Source: Calvatia gigantea
Lineage: Eukaryota > Basidiomycota > Agaricomycetes > Agaricales > Lycoperdaceae
Direction of reading: 5' to 3'
Assembly: GCA_025093985.1 (NCBI GenBank)
Contig: JACAAK010000014.1
Location: 682,001-746,000, forward strand
Length of the DNA: 64,000 nt
Positions 1-12,530 of this stretch are shown here, in pieces. Under the pieces are notes generated by a model. It was not told the DNA's origin, made no database searches, and saw only the letters and a list, made by a program, of their open reading frames with translations. Position 1 is the stretch's first letter; each line of letters opens with the position of its first letter. Both the position numbers and the translations under genes were made by a program.

Positions 1-706
1 CGCATCATGTCGCGTTCAGACCGACAGGGTGTTGGTTCATCGGCAGAAATAACGGGTCGATGCGGAGGCACCATGGTGACGACGCTATTGCTGATGGGCG
101 ACTATCAACACAATTCCGTTAATCGAGGAAGGTGAAAACCCTTAGAACTCCGCTAAATGGAATACTCACAAGGAATAGATGAACCCACGAGTCGGACTTC
201 AGATCAATCAAAGCATTCTTCACCTTTGGTCCACCCATTCTTTTGATGCTTCTCAATCTGCCGGGGAACAGGTCTCACAGAGCGAGCGCCACGCGGTCCA
301 CCTCAGCATCCGGTCATACGGTGGAGGGAATGCGGACCGAGTGAACATGCACCCCATCGACCAATGCAGCATTGTCCCTGATGTTTGACCTGTCATTCAT
401 GCCTGGAATTTTCATTAGACATTTTTGTGTTCCGTTGGGGATCTCCAGTCACAGGAATGAATACGAAACTCGGCAAGCCTCCGAGATCTCCCACAAGAAG
501 AGGGGGTGCTAGTTTCGGGCCTGATGCCATCGCTTGCGGCCACCGACGTCCAGAAGCCCATTCAATGGATGAAACCCCATTTGATGGTCCTCTTTTAAGC
601 TCTCGGTCGTCAATTGTGATTCTTTTGGGTCTCGACTACCAGTGTTCGCTATCCTATTCTACACCCTAGGCTTTCGACTACCCCTCTCGTTGGCCATCTA
701 ATCACG
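1..706. other. Upstream region, no gene recognised
   Basis: Only short open frames without family resemblance are present. The stretch is probably the 5' flank of the glycosyltransferase that starts at 707. I see no repeat or RNA gene in it. Confidence 0.4.
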
Positions 707-3700
707 ATGGAGTACGACTCCTTTGACGCCATCCTACATTATGTCTTTCGCTCGGTGCGCTCACCGAGAAACCATTTCAAGTACTTATCTGCTTGCTCAC
801 ATTTAAATCCATTTCCCAGACTCAAGGCGATGCATGGTTTAAGCCTTCGGAGGAGAATGTTTCTGCAGGTGTTTGCATACGGTTAGAGCCAGGCGAATTC
901 CGTGTCTTCCCATACGAAAACCCCTTCCTCGCGCCCTTTGAGGAAGCTGTGCGCGGGCTGAACCCTCTGGTGGCCGTTAAGGTGCGAAGTGCAGCCGTAC
1001 ATTCTGCATTGGCAACTGTGTGAGTGCCTATTCTGTTATCTGCTTCCTTTGACCTCTCAGTCCGTGGTATAGTGCGGAATGATGCATCTGCAATTCATGT
1101 CGACATAGGAACCCGCATCCAAATCCTTGACACCGTTGCCCTCCTACCGGATGCTGAAAAGGAACAGTGTGGTGCATTCATTGTAAGTTTCCGTGACGGG
1201 AATGCGTATACTTTTTGCTGAGCAAGTCCTTGTTCAGCGAGATGAACGTGTTCTCGTTGTGTGGTCGGACGATCTTGATCACATTGTTCCCCTCTGTCGC
1301 GAGTTCAATGAGAAGATAATGAAGTTTCTTTGGCGCTCAAGATCAACCACCCATTCTGTGTCTACTTCTGTGTCTACCTCAGTCGCTCCTTCGACAACTG
1401 CATCTGGTGTCTTCCTCAATGAGAAGTCCCCACAACCTCCAGCTCCTGCCGCCATCACTGGAGCAGTTGCCGTCGCCGCAGCAGAAAAAGCGAAGGAAAC
1501 AGCCGAAGAAAAGAAAAAGTCCAAGCCATGGAAAATCCTTGGGTGGAGTTGGACTTCCTCCAAACCGGACGTTGACGACCTCGAAAAAGGGCCCAATGGA
1601 CCGGATCCTCGTCCCATCCGACTGTTTGCTCCCGTATACGGCGGCCTTGGTGCCGGACTTTCTATTTGTGAGTTGCAGTAGTTTTGTGTTCAGCTGGCCT
1701 GGGCCTTACGGGAATGAAAGTCTTCATTGCTAGTGGACTTTCCATCCTCCTAGCAGAATTCAAGCTCGACCATAGCTACGCGCGGTTTGCGTTATTGGCT
1801 ACAGCACCATTCTTAGTCTGTGTGTCACTTGTAAGCCGTTGACCGCGCACCAGAGTATAAGTCCTCATTCTTGTACTTCCGCGCAGTTCTTCGCATTACA
1901 GATTGTGGGCAATATTTGCATGTTGTGAGTCTCCTCTGCTCTTTTGGTTGTTTGATTATGCGCTTACCTCGATCATTCAACGTGAAGGATTGGTCCAGTG
2001 GCACAATATCACGAAAACTCACGATACTATTCTGCCCAAAAACCCGCCGCTAACCCAGAAGTTGATATTCAATTGCCCCACGTTACTATCGAGATGCCCG
2101 TATACAAGGAAAGCTTAGAGGATACCATGTAAGTTGTGCGCCGATAACCTTACCCCCTCATCCTCATCATTCGCCCGTTTCAAATCGAAACCAGATCCAA
2201 GTCCGTATACCATATCAAGAAAGCTATGCAGACATACGCTCGCCAAGGTGGAACTTCTTCAATCTTCGTCCATGACGACGGTCTCCAGGTCATCCCCGAA
2301 GAGGAACGGAAGAAGCGTATCGAGTTTTATTCTAATCACAATATTGGATGGGTTGCTCGACCTCCTCATAGCAGCCAACCAGATGGTTTCAAGCGTGCCG
2401 GAAGATTTAAGAAGGCTTCTAATATGAACTATGGTCTTCAGGTAATTAGCCTTGTGTTAGAACACCCTGCGCAATTATAAGGCTCAACTTCCTTTCTTCC
2501 CTTCCGTCTAGCTTTCGCTTTTGATGGAGAAACACATTTTGGCACTCGAAAACTCTGAAAAATTCGAAGAACGGCACTCGGCTTCTTTGGAGGATAAAGC
2601 TCTTGATATGGCCATTGAAGAGATGTATGAGTCCACGGGCCGAAGGTGGAGACCTTGGGCTAGTAATGCCCGCTCCCTTCGAGTTGGTGACGTTATCCTT
2701 CTTGTCGATTCTGACACTGTAGTGCCTGAGGTTTGTCCCTTACTTTTTCTGCCGTTGAAGCGCTGAAGGGTGTTGAAAATGCACGCCTAGGATTGCCTCA
2801 GGGATGCCGCACGCGAAATGGCAGAATGTCCCAATGTTGGTATCATTCAACACGAATCAGGTATACCTCCCTTGTTGTTGTATATGTATAAAGTGGTGTA
2901 ACCCCGACCCTAGACGTTATGCAGGTTGCCTTCCATTACTTCGAGAATGGCATCGCCCACTTCACCCGTCGCATCAATAAGTGCATCTCTCTTGGATGTG
3001 CGAACGGGGAAGTTGCACCCTTTGTCGGCCATAATGCCTTCCTTCGGTGGTCCGCTCTACAGGATGCGGCCTTTGTCGACACCGATGGTGTTTCGAAGAT
3101 CTGGTCCGAGCACAACGTGTCCGAAGACTTCGATATGGCCCTTCGGCTCCAGGTAGGCTTTACAAGTCACAAGATTGACTAAGGTGATTCATGTTGTGAT
3201 CCGATCTAGTTGAAAGGTTATATTATCCGATGGGCAACTTACTCTGAAGGTGGATTCAAGGAGGGAGTCTCCTTGACCGTTGATGACGAATTAAATAGGT
3301 GGCAGAAGTACGCTTACGGTTAGTCAATTTCCTGCCAAAATGGAGTGAGGAATCGTCATATTTATCACCTGCCGGTTAGGTTGTAATGAGCTTCTTTTTA
3401 ATCCGCTCAAGGACTGGTGGCGCCTTGGACCTATCAACAAGCAGCTCCGAACCTTCATCTGGTCCGCCGCACCAGTTCATTACAAGATCACTATGATGGC
3501 CTACATGTTCTCCTACTACGGTCTCGCTGCTGCTGCTGTACTCTCCATCCTCAACTACTTTCTTTTGGGATTCACATACGAAGTCGACGGGTACTATCTT
3601 AAGAGCTTCGAGATCTGGCTTGCCTGCACCGTCGTCTTCCCAGGAGCTGGTAACCTCGCATTTACACTAATGGAGTATCGCATCGGGCACCGAGACTTGC

Positions 3701-4255
3701 TGTCGGGACTCGTTGAGAACTTCATGTGGGTTCCCTTCTTGTAAGTCTTTTAATCTCCTGTTATTATGTCCGATACGCAACTGAACAACGTTTAGCTTTG
3801 CTTTCTTCGCGGGTTTGAGTATTCACCTCACAACTGCGCTTCTCGCGCATCTGTTCTCCTACAACATCACTTGGGGCGCAACGGCAAAGGAAGTTGAACG
3901 ATCAAATTTCTGGAAAGAAGTCCCAAGGATCCTCAAGCGATACTGGCCGACTTTCCTCATCTGTTTCCTCCTCATCGTTGGAATGATTATTCTTGCCACA
4001 CCACTTGTCCCGCCTGGATGGGAGGTTCCCGGATCCGCCTGGGCTGTCATCGTTCCCCTCGCGTGAGTACCCGAATCTCATGTGACCTTTCTAGACCCAC
4101 CCACGTTTTTGCTGTTTCTAGTATCACAGCCACAGGGCACATCCTCTTCCCTGTGAGTATAGCTTCCTCTACAACGCTTCTTAATCCTCACCCTTATCTG
4201 TTCCCACTATCACTAGATCGTTCTTAATCCCTGGTTGATGATATTCTCTTATTGA
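707..4255 (+). CDS. Family 2 membrane glycosyltransferase (chitin/cellulose-synthase-like)
   Basis: This is a multi-exon gene for a processive-type GT2 enzyme that should sit in a membrane and add sugars from a nucleotide sugar to a polysaccharide; donor and product are unknown. The start MEYDSFDAILHYVFRS is followed by an intron at 755-819. After an N-terminal domain and a Lys/Glu/Ala-rich linker come two hydrophobic segments (about 1,680-1,925), then the catalytic domain with VDSDT (DxD-type metal site, near 2,705), NVSEDFDMALRL (ED motif, near 3,117) and RWQKYAYG (the QxxRW-like acceptor motif, near 3,300). Several membrane helices follow, and the protein ends in WLMIFSY before TGA at 4253-4255. 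The junction near 1,020-1,060 does not keep frame with the obvious GT-AG pair, so one splice site is unsettled or a base is missing. Family assignment is firm; substrate is not. Confidence 0.85.
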
Positions 4256-5187
4256 ACGCTATTCCCCTGCCTGATTGTTTCCTCGGTCGCTCTCATGGAC
4301 TTTCCGCTCTTTACCGTCAACCACATTCCTTCTATAAGTATCGCTCCCTTATACCAGAACGACTTCTCTTTATCTTTGTGGATAATCGTAACATCGGACT
4401 TTGCTGATATCCTCACTTCTCCTGCGGACTCATTCGAATGCATCATATTCTAGTAGTTCACAGACTTGACCTTCCATTTTTACGACTAGACTTTAACGTC
4501 TACCTGGTTGGTATTTGTGTTATTCACATCCCGTTTATATGTACGCTATTTATTAATCAATCTTCGACTCTACTTTTATTCGGTTTACACATTATTCATT
4601 TGGGATTGCCTAAGGATTTGATGGGATTCCATCCCTCGATAGCTGCATAAGATTTTTGTCCTTCCTTTTTTGTCAAAAGATTGTACCTGTACATTTTTAA
4701 CATAGGGAAGAATGTCGCTCCAGGACAGGCGTGGATTCAGATTAACAAATGACAAGTGACACAAGGAACATGCCAATCGAGGGACATTAGCATGTATTTG
4801 AATAGCAATTCAGACAAGGACATAGCGGACAGGTAGGACGATCTCACAGGTCGCACGACCTTCGCTTAACCTGGTATGGTCTAGAACAGGGACAAGGTTT
4901 TCATGTCGTCAGTTGCCCCGTTATGTATGTGAGCACTGTGCACCAATGCTGTAGCAGGGACATCAATCCCGAGGGCGTAACATATTGTTAACGCCCATAG
5001 AGTTCAGAATTGGGGAGCCAGATTTATTGTGGTAACGTCCAGAGCGTACTTCGCATATTCAAAAACAACGAAAGTATGTAAATCGTTTAGACAAACAAGA
5101 GGCTATAACAATACTAGAGTTCCACGATAAAGATATTAAGCTAATGTCCACAACAAAAGGGCAAACAGTTGTTTCTTCTGGAGCTGA
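4256..5187. other. Intergenic region between convergent genes
   Basis: AT-rich spacer that should hold the 3' ends of the flanking glycosyltransferase (+) and copper radical oxidase (-). No further gene or repeat seen. Confidence 0.5.
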
Positions 5188-8100
5188 TTAGATACCAGGA
5201 CGGGTGAAACCGGGAAGGTCTGGCCAGTTTCCGAGCTGAGCTGGGTCACCACCTATACGGACCCAGCGGGCATGCGATGGCGTAGGACCATCGAGAATGA
5301 ACAACATATGCCAGCCTGGGGGCGAAACACCGGCGTTGGGAGGTGCGGTAATAGTGCACGTCGTGCCAACACAAGTAAATGCGGGGAATATAGTGCGAGA
5401 GCCCATCAAGTTTCCGTGAGTGCTTGAAGTCGCTGCGGTGGAAGGTCAATGGATAGAATAAAGCGAAAATCACCGAATAACTGACCTCCAATCAAGGATA
5501 TGCGCAAGCCGGACACGGAACCTTGGAATAAGTGGACGTTGCTGATAATATATTGACCGCCGTATGCCCAGTCATGTTCCGGGAGATCGTAAGTGGGTTG
5601 TCGGAGGCCAGTGGCGAGGTAAGGCGGAACGTAAACCTGTCAGTTGAGAAAATCGAGGTTGAGCGACGAGAAAGTCAAAGTAATTCACATAATCAGGGGA
5701 ACACACCTCAACACGGAACTCTTCAGGGAATATAGGAGTGCCATCAGGTTTGGCGGTTTGAGGGTCGGAGCCAGAAACGAGGATACGTCCATCAGGTAAG
5801 AGGACGGCCTCAGAGTGGTACATGCGCGCAACAATTGTGCTGTTGAGGATGGACATACGCTGGTGGCGCGGGAGGCCAGGATCGTACAAAACGGCGTTAA
5901 GGTTGGGATCATCCGCCAAGCCGAATCCAGCGACTCCGTGGTGGGCACCATTCATAATCATATAAGTACCGTCTGGAAGTGCAACCATGCATGTAAGAAC
6001 ACGCCTCGAAGGCTGTATAGAGCCAGTTAGTAGATGACACGTTCGTTGTGATCGAAGTATTCACCATGCGCTCAAGGACCCATGTTGGCTCAGGGGCTTC
6101 TGGTTGGATGGAGACGCAATTGTCAAGAGCTTCTCCTCCACCTATAGTTGAACCACCACAAATAAGGATCTCGAGAGGCTCAGTATAAGGAGCATGTTGG
6201 GGCAGGGGCATAGCAGATCCCTCTAGAGGATATGTACGGCCAGCAAGGAAGTTGCTAACAGAGCCCGGGGCATTTGGCAACTCCTTGATGGTCCCGAAGT
6301 TGACTGGTTCCAAAATGCGAGCTTCATTCCAATACCCTACGATGATTGTCTCAGAACCCTGCACCATTCTGCTTGTGTGAATTCGGGCTCACCAACGAAG
6401 ATGTTCTGACTGGGAAGGATGACGACGAAAGGATACAAATTGTTAGGATCAGTCCGTTGGAGCCACGGGAGGTCAACGACAGTGTCACCACCATCGGGCT
6501 TGGGCAAGATTTCGAGATTAGGCTGGGCACGGTCATTGCTACCAATTTCTCCGCCAACAACTAGGATGGATCCGTTGGATAAGATAGAAGCAGTGGGATA
6601 CCAACGACCTCTCTGGATAATTCATCAGTTCTCTCAGTAATGAAGTAAAACCATAGAGAGACTAACTTGGAGTTGGAGAGCAGGAAAGTCTTCTTCCCAT
6701 TGATTCGTCGAGTTTACTCCAGGGGCCCCGTCGGGAGTGAAGAGACGAACACCAAAAGTGGATTCGCCAGACCATCCACCGACGTTAATCTGCCGTCCAG
6801 CCTTGTCTGGAAGAATGATGCTACCGGCACAGAAAACGTCGGTCTTGAGTCCCTGCATCTCGCGCCAAGCCTTGGAGAAGTCTTGAGCTAGAGTAGGGTC
6901 AAGCTCGAAGGCACCCGTGGTATTGGGGAAACTAAAGGTAACCCATGTAAATCTAGTTATTAAAGTGGGCGTAAAGGACTGTCATACCCTGTGCCGTGTT
7001 TTTCCAGGAAAGTAACTTTGTTGTTGATACCAACGGTAGCGATTAGAGGAACAATGACACTGAAGAGGAGTGAGCGCCTTAGCAAAATCGAAATACTAAT
7101 ATATTTACCCGGGAACTGCATTCGGAAGACATGCGGTTTTTTGTCAGCGTTCAGGGCAACCACCCACATTAATATGCTCACCGAAAAACTATTTAAATAT
7201 AAATCAAAATTATATCCTTAAACGTTATCGCAAAAAAACAAAAACATACCTCATATCGACCAGTGACAGCAGGCTTATGCCAAACATCGATATTACCCTC
7301 CCATGTATAGTAGTTCAGACGAGCGCCACCACCACAAAGATGGGAAGGATCAGCCGGGCAAGCAATGTTGCAGTCTGCTTCATTTCCGATAATACCATTA
7401 GCGTTAGTGACGTCGGTGATGTCACCACAGACTGTGGGTTTCAGATACATTAGTTTAGGCACAAGACCAGGTTGCCCCTAGACCTACAGCATTGAATGCC
7501 AAACTTTATGAACAGGCACATCAGACGCGAGTTATCATCAGAAACAGGGTGAACTGACTTCGACACCAGCAGCGGGGTAACCAAACTTGCCACATTGTTC
7601 CATACAGGCGGTTGCTGAGTTGTTGGTAGGCCACTCAATCATCCAAGGAAGGATACGACCACCGTCAACCTCACTATTAAACGTAATCCAATAAGCATTT
7701 TACTTTCACCAGCAACAGAAAAAACTCGGGCTTACTGCAAGCAACCAGCGTATTTGAAGTTTCCAGGCAGGTTTTCGGTTTGTGCTGTCGGAACGGGGAA
7801 AGCGACAACTTCACCCTGGGCGTAGACCGAAGTACGAGAGGGTCCACCACAAGCCTCACTACAGGACAAGACAGCGTTGTGAGTAAAAAACAATCGAAGC
7901 TGCAGAGCGTTATTTTGCATACGTAGCATTGCCTGAACATCCCATGTTACAGGAGGACTCGTCCGCGATAACAGCGCCAGCAACAAGGTTAGGGCCACAG
8001 ACTATGCATCCTTGCGTGAAACGTTGTACTTTTTTAAGAGCGGACGTGCTTACAGCATTGCGCTAGGCGACCAGGTAAGAACAAGTCTCAAGGGACAAAT

Positions 8101-10346
8101 ACAGGGGAGAAAACTCACTAGAGAACTCGAGACCAGCGACGGGGAAACCTTTAGCAATACACGTTTGGACACAAGATTCAACAGTCATGCTTTGGCTATC
8201 GGGGACCTGATTTTGTAGGATACGACCATGAGCGTTATCGCTGGATAAGAGCAACCCGCTCAGCCTTCAGCACGCAGAAGTCTGAAATGGCAGCTTACAC
8301 CCAGCATGCATTGTATGCCCAACCGGATGGCAGACCACTAAGAACAGGGAAGACACCTGCGGCGCTACCTCCTCCGCCTCCACCGGCTGGCGGGAGAGCG
8401 GTACCAGTGTAGTTGTAGAGGCTCAGCCTATTTGGACCACCACAAAACTCGGAATTGTTTCCAGCGCAGACCATGTTGCAGTCTCCAGCAGGAGCCTGAG
8501 AGGCGGCTGCGTTGAGGGCGTTACCACAGTCTATAATTCATATACGGAACGGAAATTAACAATGAGCCATTTCATCCGCGGATCGAAGAAGCAAAAAGAC
8601 TTACAGCATTCACTGTATAACCAAAAGTACGTAAAAAGGGAATTATCGTTTATCAGTTCCCGAACCTTACACACTGATTAAACTAAAGAGGAATCGGTGG
8701 ACTCACCTAGAGAATTCTGTCCCACCAAGGTGGAATCCGTTTTGGAAGCAGGCATCCGTGCAGGATTCAGTCGTGACAGGACCGTTAGTATTCATGCCAT
8801 TGGGCAAAGAACGTGGCGCGCCATTGACGGCATCACTTCATACGACGATGCACCCGTGTCATGAATTTTCGGAAGAGCACCACGAATTTGAAAATCAAGA
8901 GCCAAAAGGTGAATGGCGCACAGTCCGGAAGCAATACCCAATTAGAGGCAGTATCCAAATCATAAGATAGTCAAACCCAAACCCAAACCCAATCGATACA
9001 CAAATAAGGCACAAAGATGGCGACAAGTGAGACGTGACGTGACACGAGTCAAGCAAATTGATCAAAAGCCAAACCGAGAATCGAGATCATAAAGCAAAAG
9101 ACAAAAATAGCCATCAGTCAGCCTGCGTATCGGAGATTGAAATCGAAAAAAACGTACGTCCAACAACCCAATGAGACCCAGTCCCCAACGACCTCACGGG
9201 CAGCTGGGAGGGGGTGGCGGAGTGGCTGAACTCTTGAATAGGTTGAGACGACCACCAGAACCACAAGGTTCAAGACTATTTCCCGTGCAGCGCATGTTGC
9301 ATTCTGACTCAGCGGTGCTTGAACCTCCATTTTTGATAAAATTATCGCAGTCTGTCGATCAAAGATGAAGCAAGAAAAGCCCAAGCGTGACAGAAACCAG
9401 ACAGGAGTAAGGAAAAAAAAAACCGTCCATGCGGGAGCAAGGGCGAAAGGGCGACGATTAGGCCGGAAGATTGTGATGATCGAAGGTGGTGTGAGAGAAG
9501 CAACAAAATTAAGACCAAGCGTGCAGAACGATGAGCAAATACGGGGAAGAAACAGAAAGGGAACGGTGATCAGCTTATCCGGGCTCAAAGACCAATTAGA
9601 GAAACGAAGCGTACAGCATTCAGCCTAGAAATCAGCGACCGTTAGTATCATTGCCAAGCTATTAAATAAGAAAAGGGGAAGAGGGGATAGGGCGTAGTGC
9701 CAAAGCGGCGTATGAAACGGGGAGAGAGTGGTCGACTTGAAGCTTCCAAATTCAAGCCGTCGAGATCAAATGAAAAGGAAATGAAAGGAGTTCACGAATT
9801 AAAGAACAAGAATGAAAGTACTTACGCCATATTCAGTTCCGGCATAGATGAAACCGCGCGAATCGCAGTAGTTAATGCAGAACTCGATGGTCATCGAGTC
9901 CCCGCTCGCAGTGGCAGCGGCATTGAGAGTACGGCCCGCAGCGAGGTTGTCACTAAAACGGAAAAATATATGGAGTGAGTAGAGTTCGGCTAGCTGAATC
10001 AAAAGCACGGGGAAGGTTATGGCGGGAACGCCACAGAATCGACAACGAAAAGGGCTGAAAGGCGGAAAACGTGCTTAAAACGCAAGAAACATCTCTTACA
10101 TATAGCATCCAAGCGAGGACCAACCCTCGGGTAGGTTAGAAGGGATTGACTGCCGTCGGTGACGGAATACATTAGTAGTTGAATGAGTGGATTGCGCGTT
10201 AGCGAAAAAGAACTGGAGTAATAGAATTCAGCAAGCGTCCACAAAGCCAAGGCGCCGCGCGACACTGTGTCGCGACGACGAAAGGGAGGACATACAGGAG
10301 TGAAAGTTAAGGCCAAGGCCAACAATGAGGGTGTCAGGAGACCCAT
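5188..10346 (-). CDS. WSC-domain copper radical oxidase (glyoxal-oxidase type, AA5)
   Basis: A secreted or wall-bound oxidase that should oxidise aldehydes or alcohols with O2 and release H2O2, a partner of peroxidases in wood decay. It starts at 10346 with a hydrophobic signal ([16 protein letters not shown]). Four WSC modules follow (about 10,120-9,220; 9,180-8,400; 8,320-7,740; 7,680-7,245), then the AA5 catalytic domain. Seen catalytic residues: the Cys of DVFCAGSI (thioether), Tyr of RGRWYPTAS, Tyr-His of ARMYHSEAV, and His of STHGNLMGS; the protein ends in FTRPGI with TAA at 5188-5190. This matches the CRO3-5 type of Phanerochaete. Each WSC ECYC motif lies on a tiny exon (8-16 nt), and two 7-nt exons are inferred just before the catalytic domain. 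A frame break sits in the Pro-rich linker at the G5 run 9210-9214, either a sequence error or a real lesion. More than 20 exons. Confidence 0.88.
7109..7188 (-). other. Two successive 7-nt microexons in the oxidase gene
   Basis: Between the exon ending GRYE (about 7,245) and the exon starting [10 protein letters not shown] (about 7,055) frame and conserved sequence are restored only by two 7-nt exons, 7182-7188 (TTTTTCG) and 7109-7115 (TTCCCGG). Both are flanked by AG acceptors and GTGAGC or GTAAAT donors. Together they give RYE-FFVPG-VIVPLIA, matching the usual glyoxal-oxidase entry. No transcript is available to prove this. Confidence 0.6.
7488..9624 (-). other. Four WSC microexons (16, 9, 8 and 10 nt)
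   Basis: The conserved ECYC/QCYC element of each WSC module falls on a tiny exon: 9615-9624 (10 nt), 8605-8612 (8 nt), 8054-8062 (9 nt) and 7488-7503 (16 nt). Each has an AG before it and GTA-type donor after it, and the next exon begins with the second Cys codon. Read this way the four modules give AECYC, SECYC, TQCYC and FGIQCFC, all in frame. Confidence 0.65.
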
Positions 10347-10395
10347 TCCGGAGAAGAGCTGGGCGACGAAAAACGAGGAGTTTCGTCGCGGCTGT

Positions 10396-10402
10396 CTTTA
10401 TA
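10396..10402 (-). promoter_or_regulatory. TATA box of the oxidase gene
   Basis: TATAAAG on the minus strand lies 50 bp upstream of the ATG at 10346. The short distance implies a very short 5' leader. Confidence 0.5.
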
Positions 10403-12530
10403 CCAGGTGGGGATGAGGAGGAGAGTATAGCTGATATATTTTTGAAGCCTAGACCTAATACCCTACCCGACTAGGCGCTCGAGCTAGGTCCCGAAGATGG
10501 GGAATGAATCGAAAGCCAAATCAAGAAGTCTTGGAAGTTCGCCGAGGAAGACGCTCGAAATCAATGATTAAGCTAAGGAAAGTTTGTTGTCATCCCCGTC
10601 CCCATGCTCATGTCCGGAATTATTTGTGGCCGAACCTGGATGATTGTAACCATGTTTAGCTCGAGAGCTTGGGGCAAAGGGAGAAAGAACGTACAGAATC
10701 TGACAGAATGAGAGCCAAGTGCGGAGGATTACGGTTTCTATAGTTGAAAGGACATACCAAACCGTGTGGCAACCCCTGAACGAAGGCGTACAAAATCAAG
10801 AATGCCGCGATGGGATCGTACGGCAGGTCAGTCGGTGTATGAATCTGTCAAACAAGGACATCGATGAGAGTTCTCATCAAAGATGGACGGCATTCGATTA
10901 AGGGTGGCATGAGATCTGCCGTCTACCAGCGCATTAATTATAGAACAGTCAGGATTTCGGCGAATACTGGAGAGCCTGCTAATTCCAAGACGTTGACTGT
11001 TGATCAGAAACGAGTAAGACGGTTTGTGCGTTGAACGGGGAAACACGTTTGCCATGAAAGCGTGGCTAGTCAGTGACGTTAAGTCAAAAGGGTCGTGTGA
11101 ATGATTCTGCTTAACAAACCGAATAGCTGGCAGGAAGTGATGGGAGGGGTCTGGGTTAGCCCGTAACATGCAAAATTTTAGACAAGTCCTCTGCGGTAAA
11201 TGTTATCTTGTGTATTTGCTAACCTGCCCTTATGAGAACATGGCAGGACCGAACCGTGAGGATTCCTTGAGGGAGAGGATCCGTGCGAGCCAAGGAATTG
11301 GATCATCCATCTTGTTGCCAGGTACGGATTCAACGTTCAACGTTCAACGTTCAACGTTCAACCTCGAAAAGGGACTGACATCGGCAATGTGATGGATGCA
11401 TGCACGGCGGCAGCAAAACACGTTTCTCAGAGATATTGACCTTCTGACCCAACCACACAGCAGGATGGGTTCCACTCGGAAGCGCGTGTAGGACAATGGA
11501 ATGCAAGGACTGTGTCCAGCATGCGCCATGCTGGTTTGAGGGGAAATCGGGTATTGCCAAAGTATGGAAAGGTTAAGGAGAGTGATTATCGGTTAGCTTT
11601 CAAAATTGCCGTTGTGCTCGTCATGCTCTGACTTCGTTCCACGATCGTCGGAGCGTTGGCACGTCAGTCGTATACCGTGATGTCCAAGTCCAAGCACCTC
11701 TCCTCGTCTCACACATGTAAATTAAAGTGGGAGCCATAAGAAGCAAGCAGAGCCAACATTCTAAATGTCGGCTATGAGTTAATTGTCCTCCAACAATCAA
11801 TCTTAATCAATCATTGGTAAACCACTTACTCGTTTAAAACAAGAAATACTTCAGACTCGCTTAGCACATGAGGAAGAACCACGGAGTTATCTCTTCTTGT
11901 GCCGACGCCCGCTGATTAAGAGGTGATGGTACAGCCCTTCCTCGGGTGAGCACTCTTCAAAAGGTCTTCGAGACTCGCGGCTCATGGAGGTAACGACGTC
12001 AAAACAGGAAGGAAGATACACGATTCGGGCTATCTAGTTTGAGCAAAAATCTCAGAAGCTAATCATCCTCCGCGAGTATCGCCGATAGAAAAGTCGAAGT
12101 CAGGTCGCAGTGCGGCCAAAGCATTTCGGAAATGTTTTCGGCGACATATCTACTGCTTAGTCATCGCAATTGGTACTCCCGAACTCTAATTAAGGCGGAG
12201 TATCGGGTGTGTTAGCCGCTTGTAGGCGAGTTACGAGTTGGCCAGCATGTGCAGCTGTTGATTGACTCTCCAAGAAAGTTTTTCTTAGTATTTCTTGTGT
12301 AGATAATTGCGGAAAGGCAGCGCGGCAAAACAAACAAAGAGCGGAGTTGGGTCAGCGGGGTCCAAATTCTCGCATAAACGCCCTCAAATTTCTCCTCCCG
12401 CAGATCTAGCAGCGAGGTGAGCCAACTTTAAAGTCTTCATCAAAAACTTTATTATTCATTTGGTATTATTCATCTATTTCGATATCGTCCCTTCATCGTC
12501 TTCAACAATGCTCGCAGCTCACGCAGCCCT
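10403..12530. other. Long intergenic region
   Basis: About 2.1 kb between the divergent oxidase and WOPR genes. I find only small unsupported frames, including a 113-codon one on the minus strand at 10828-11169. A 34-bp microsatellite is at 11329-11362. The length suits an extended regulatory region for the two genes, but no site is recognised. Confidence 0.4.
11329..11362. repeat. 7-bp tandem repeat (TTCAACG)n
   Basis: Four full copies of TTCAACG plus a partial copy in perfect register. A shorter version occurs at 46122-46134, and the same hexamer TTCAAC flanks the inverted-repeat element at 41396-42210. Confidence 0.85.

Noticed and set aside
8974..8992. AAACCC repeated three times, telomere-like
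   Set aside because: Only three units, inside an intron of the oxidase; too short for an interstitial telomere.
10828..11169. 113-codon frame on the minus strand upstream of the oxidase
   Set aside because: No family resemblance, no introns or motif; composition fits chance.
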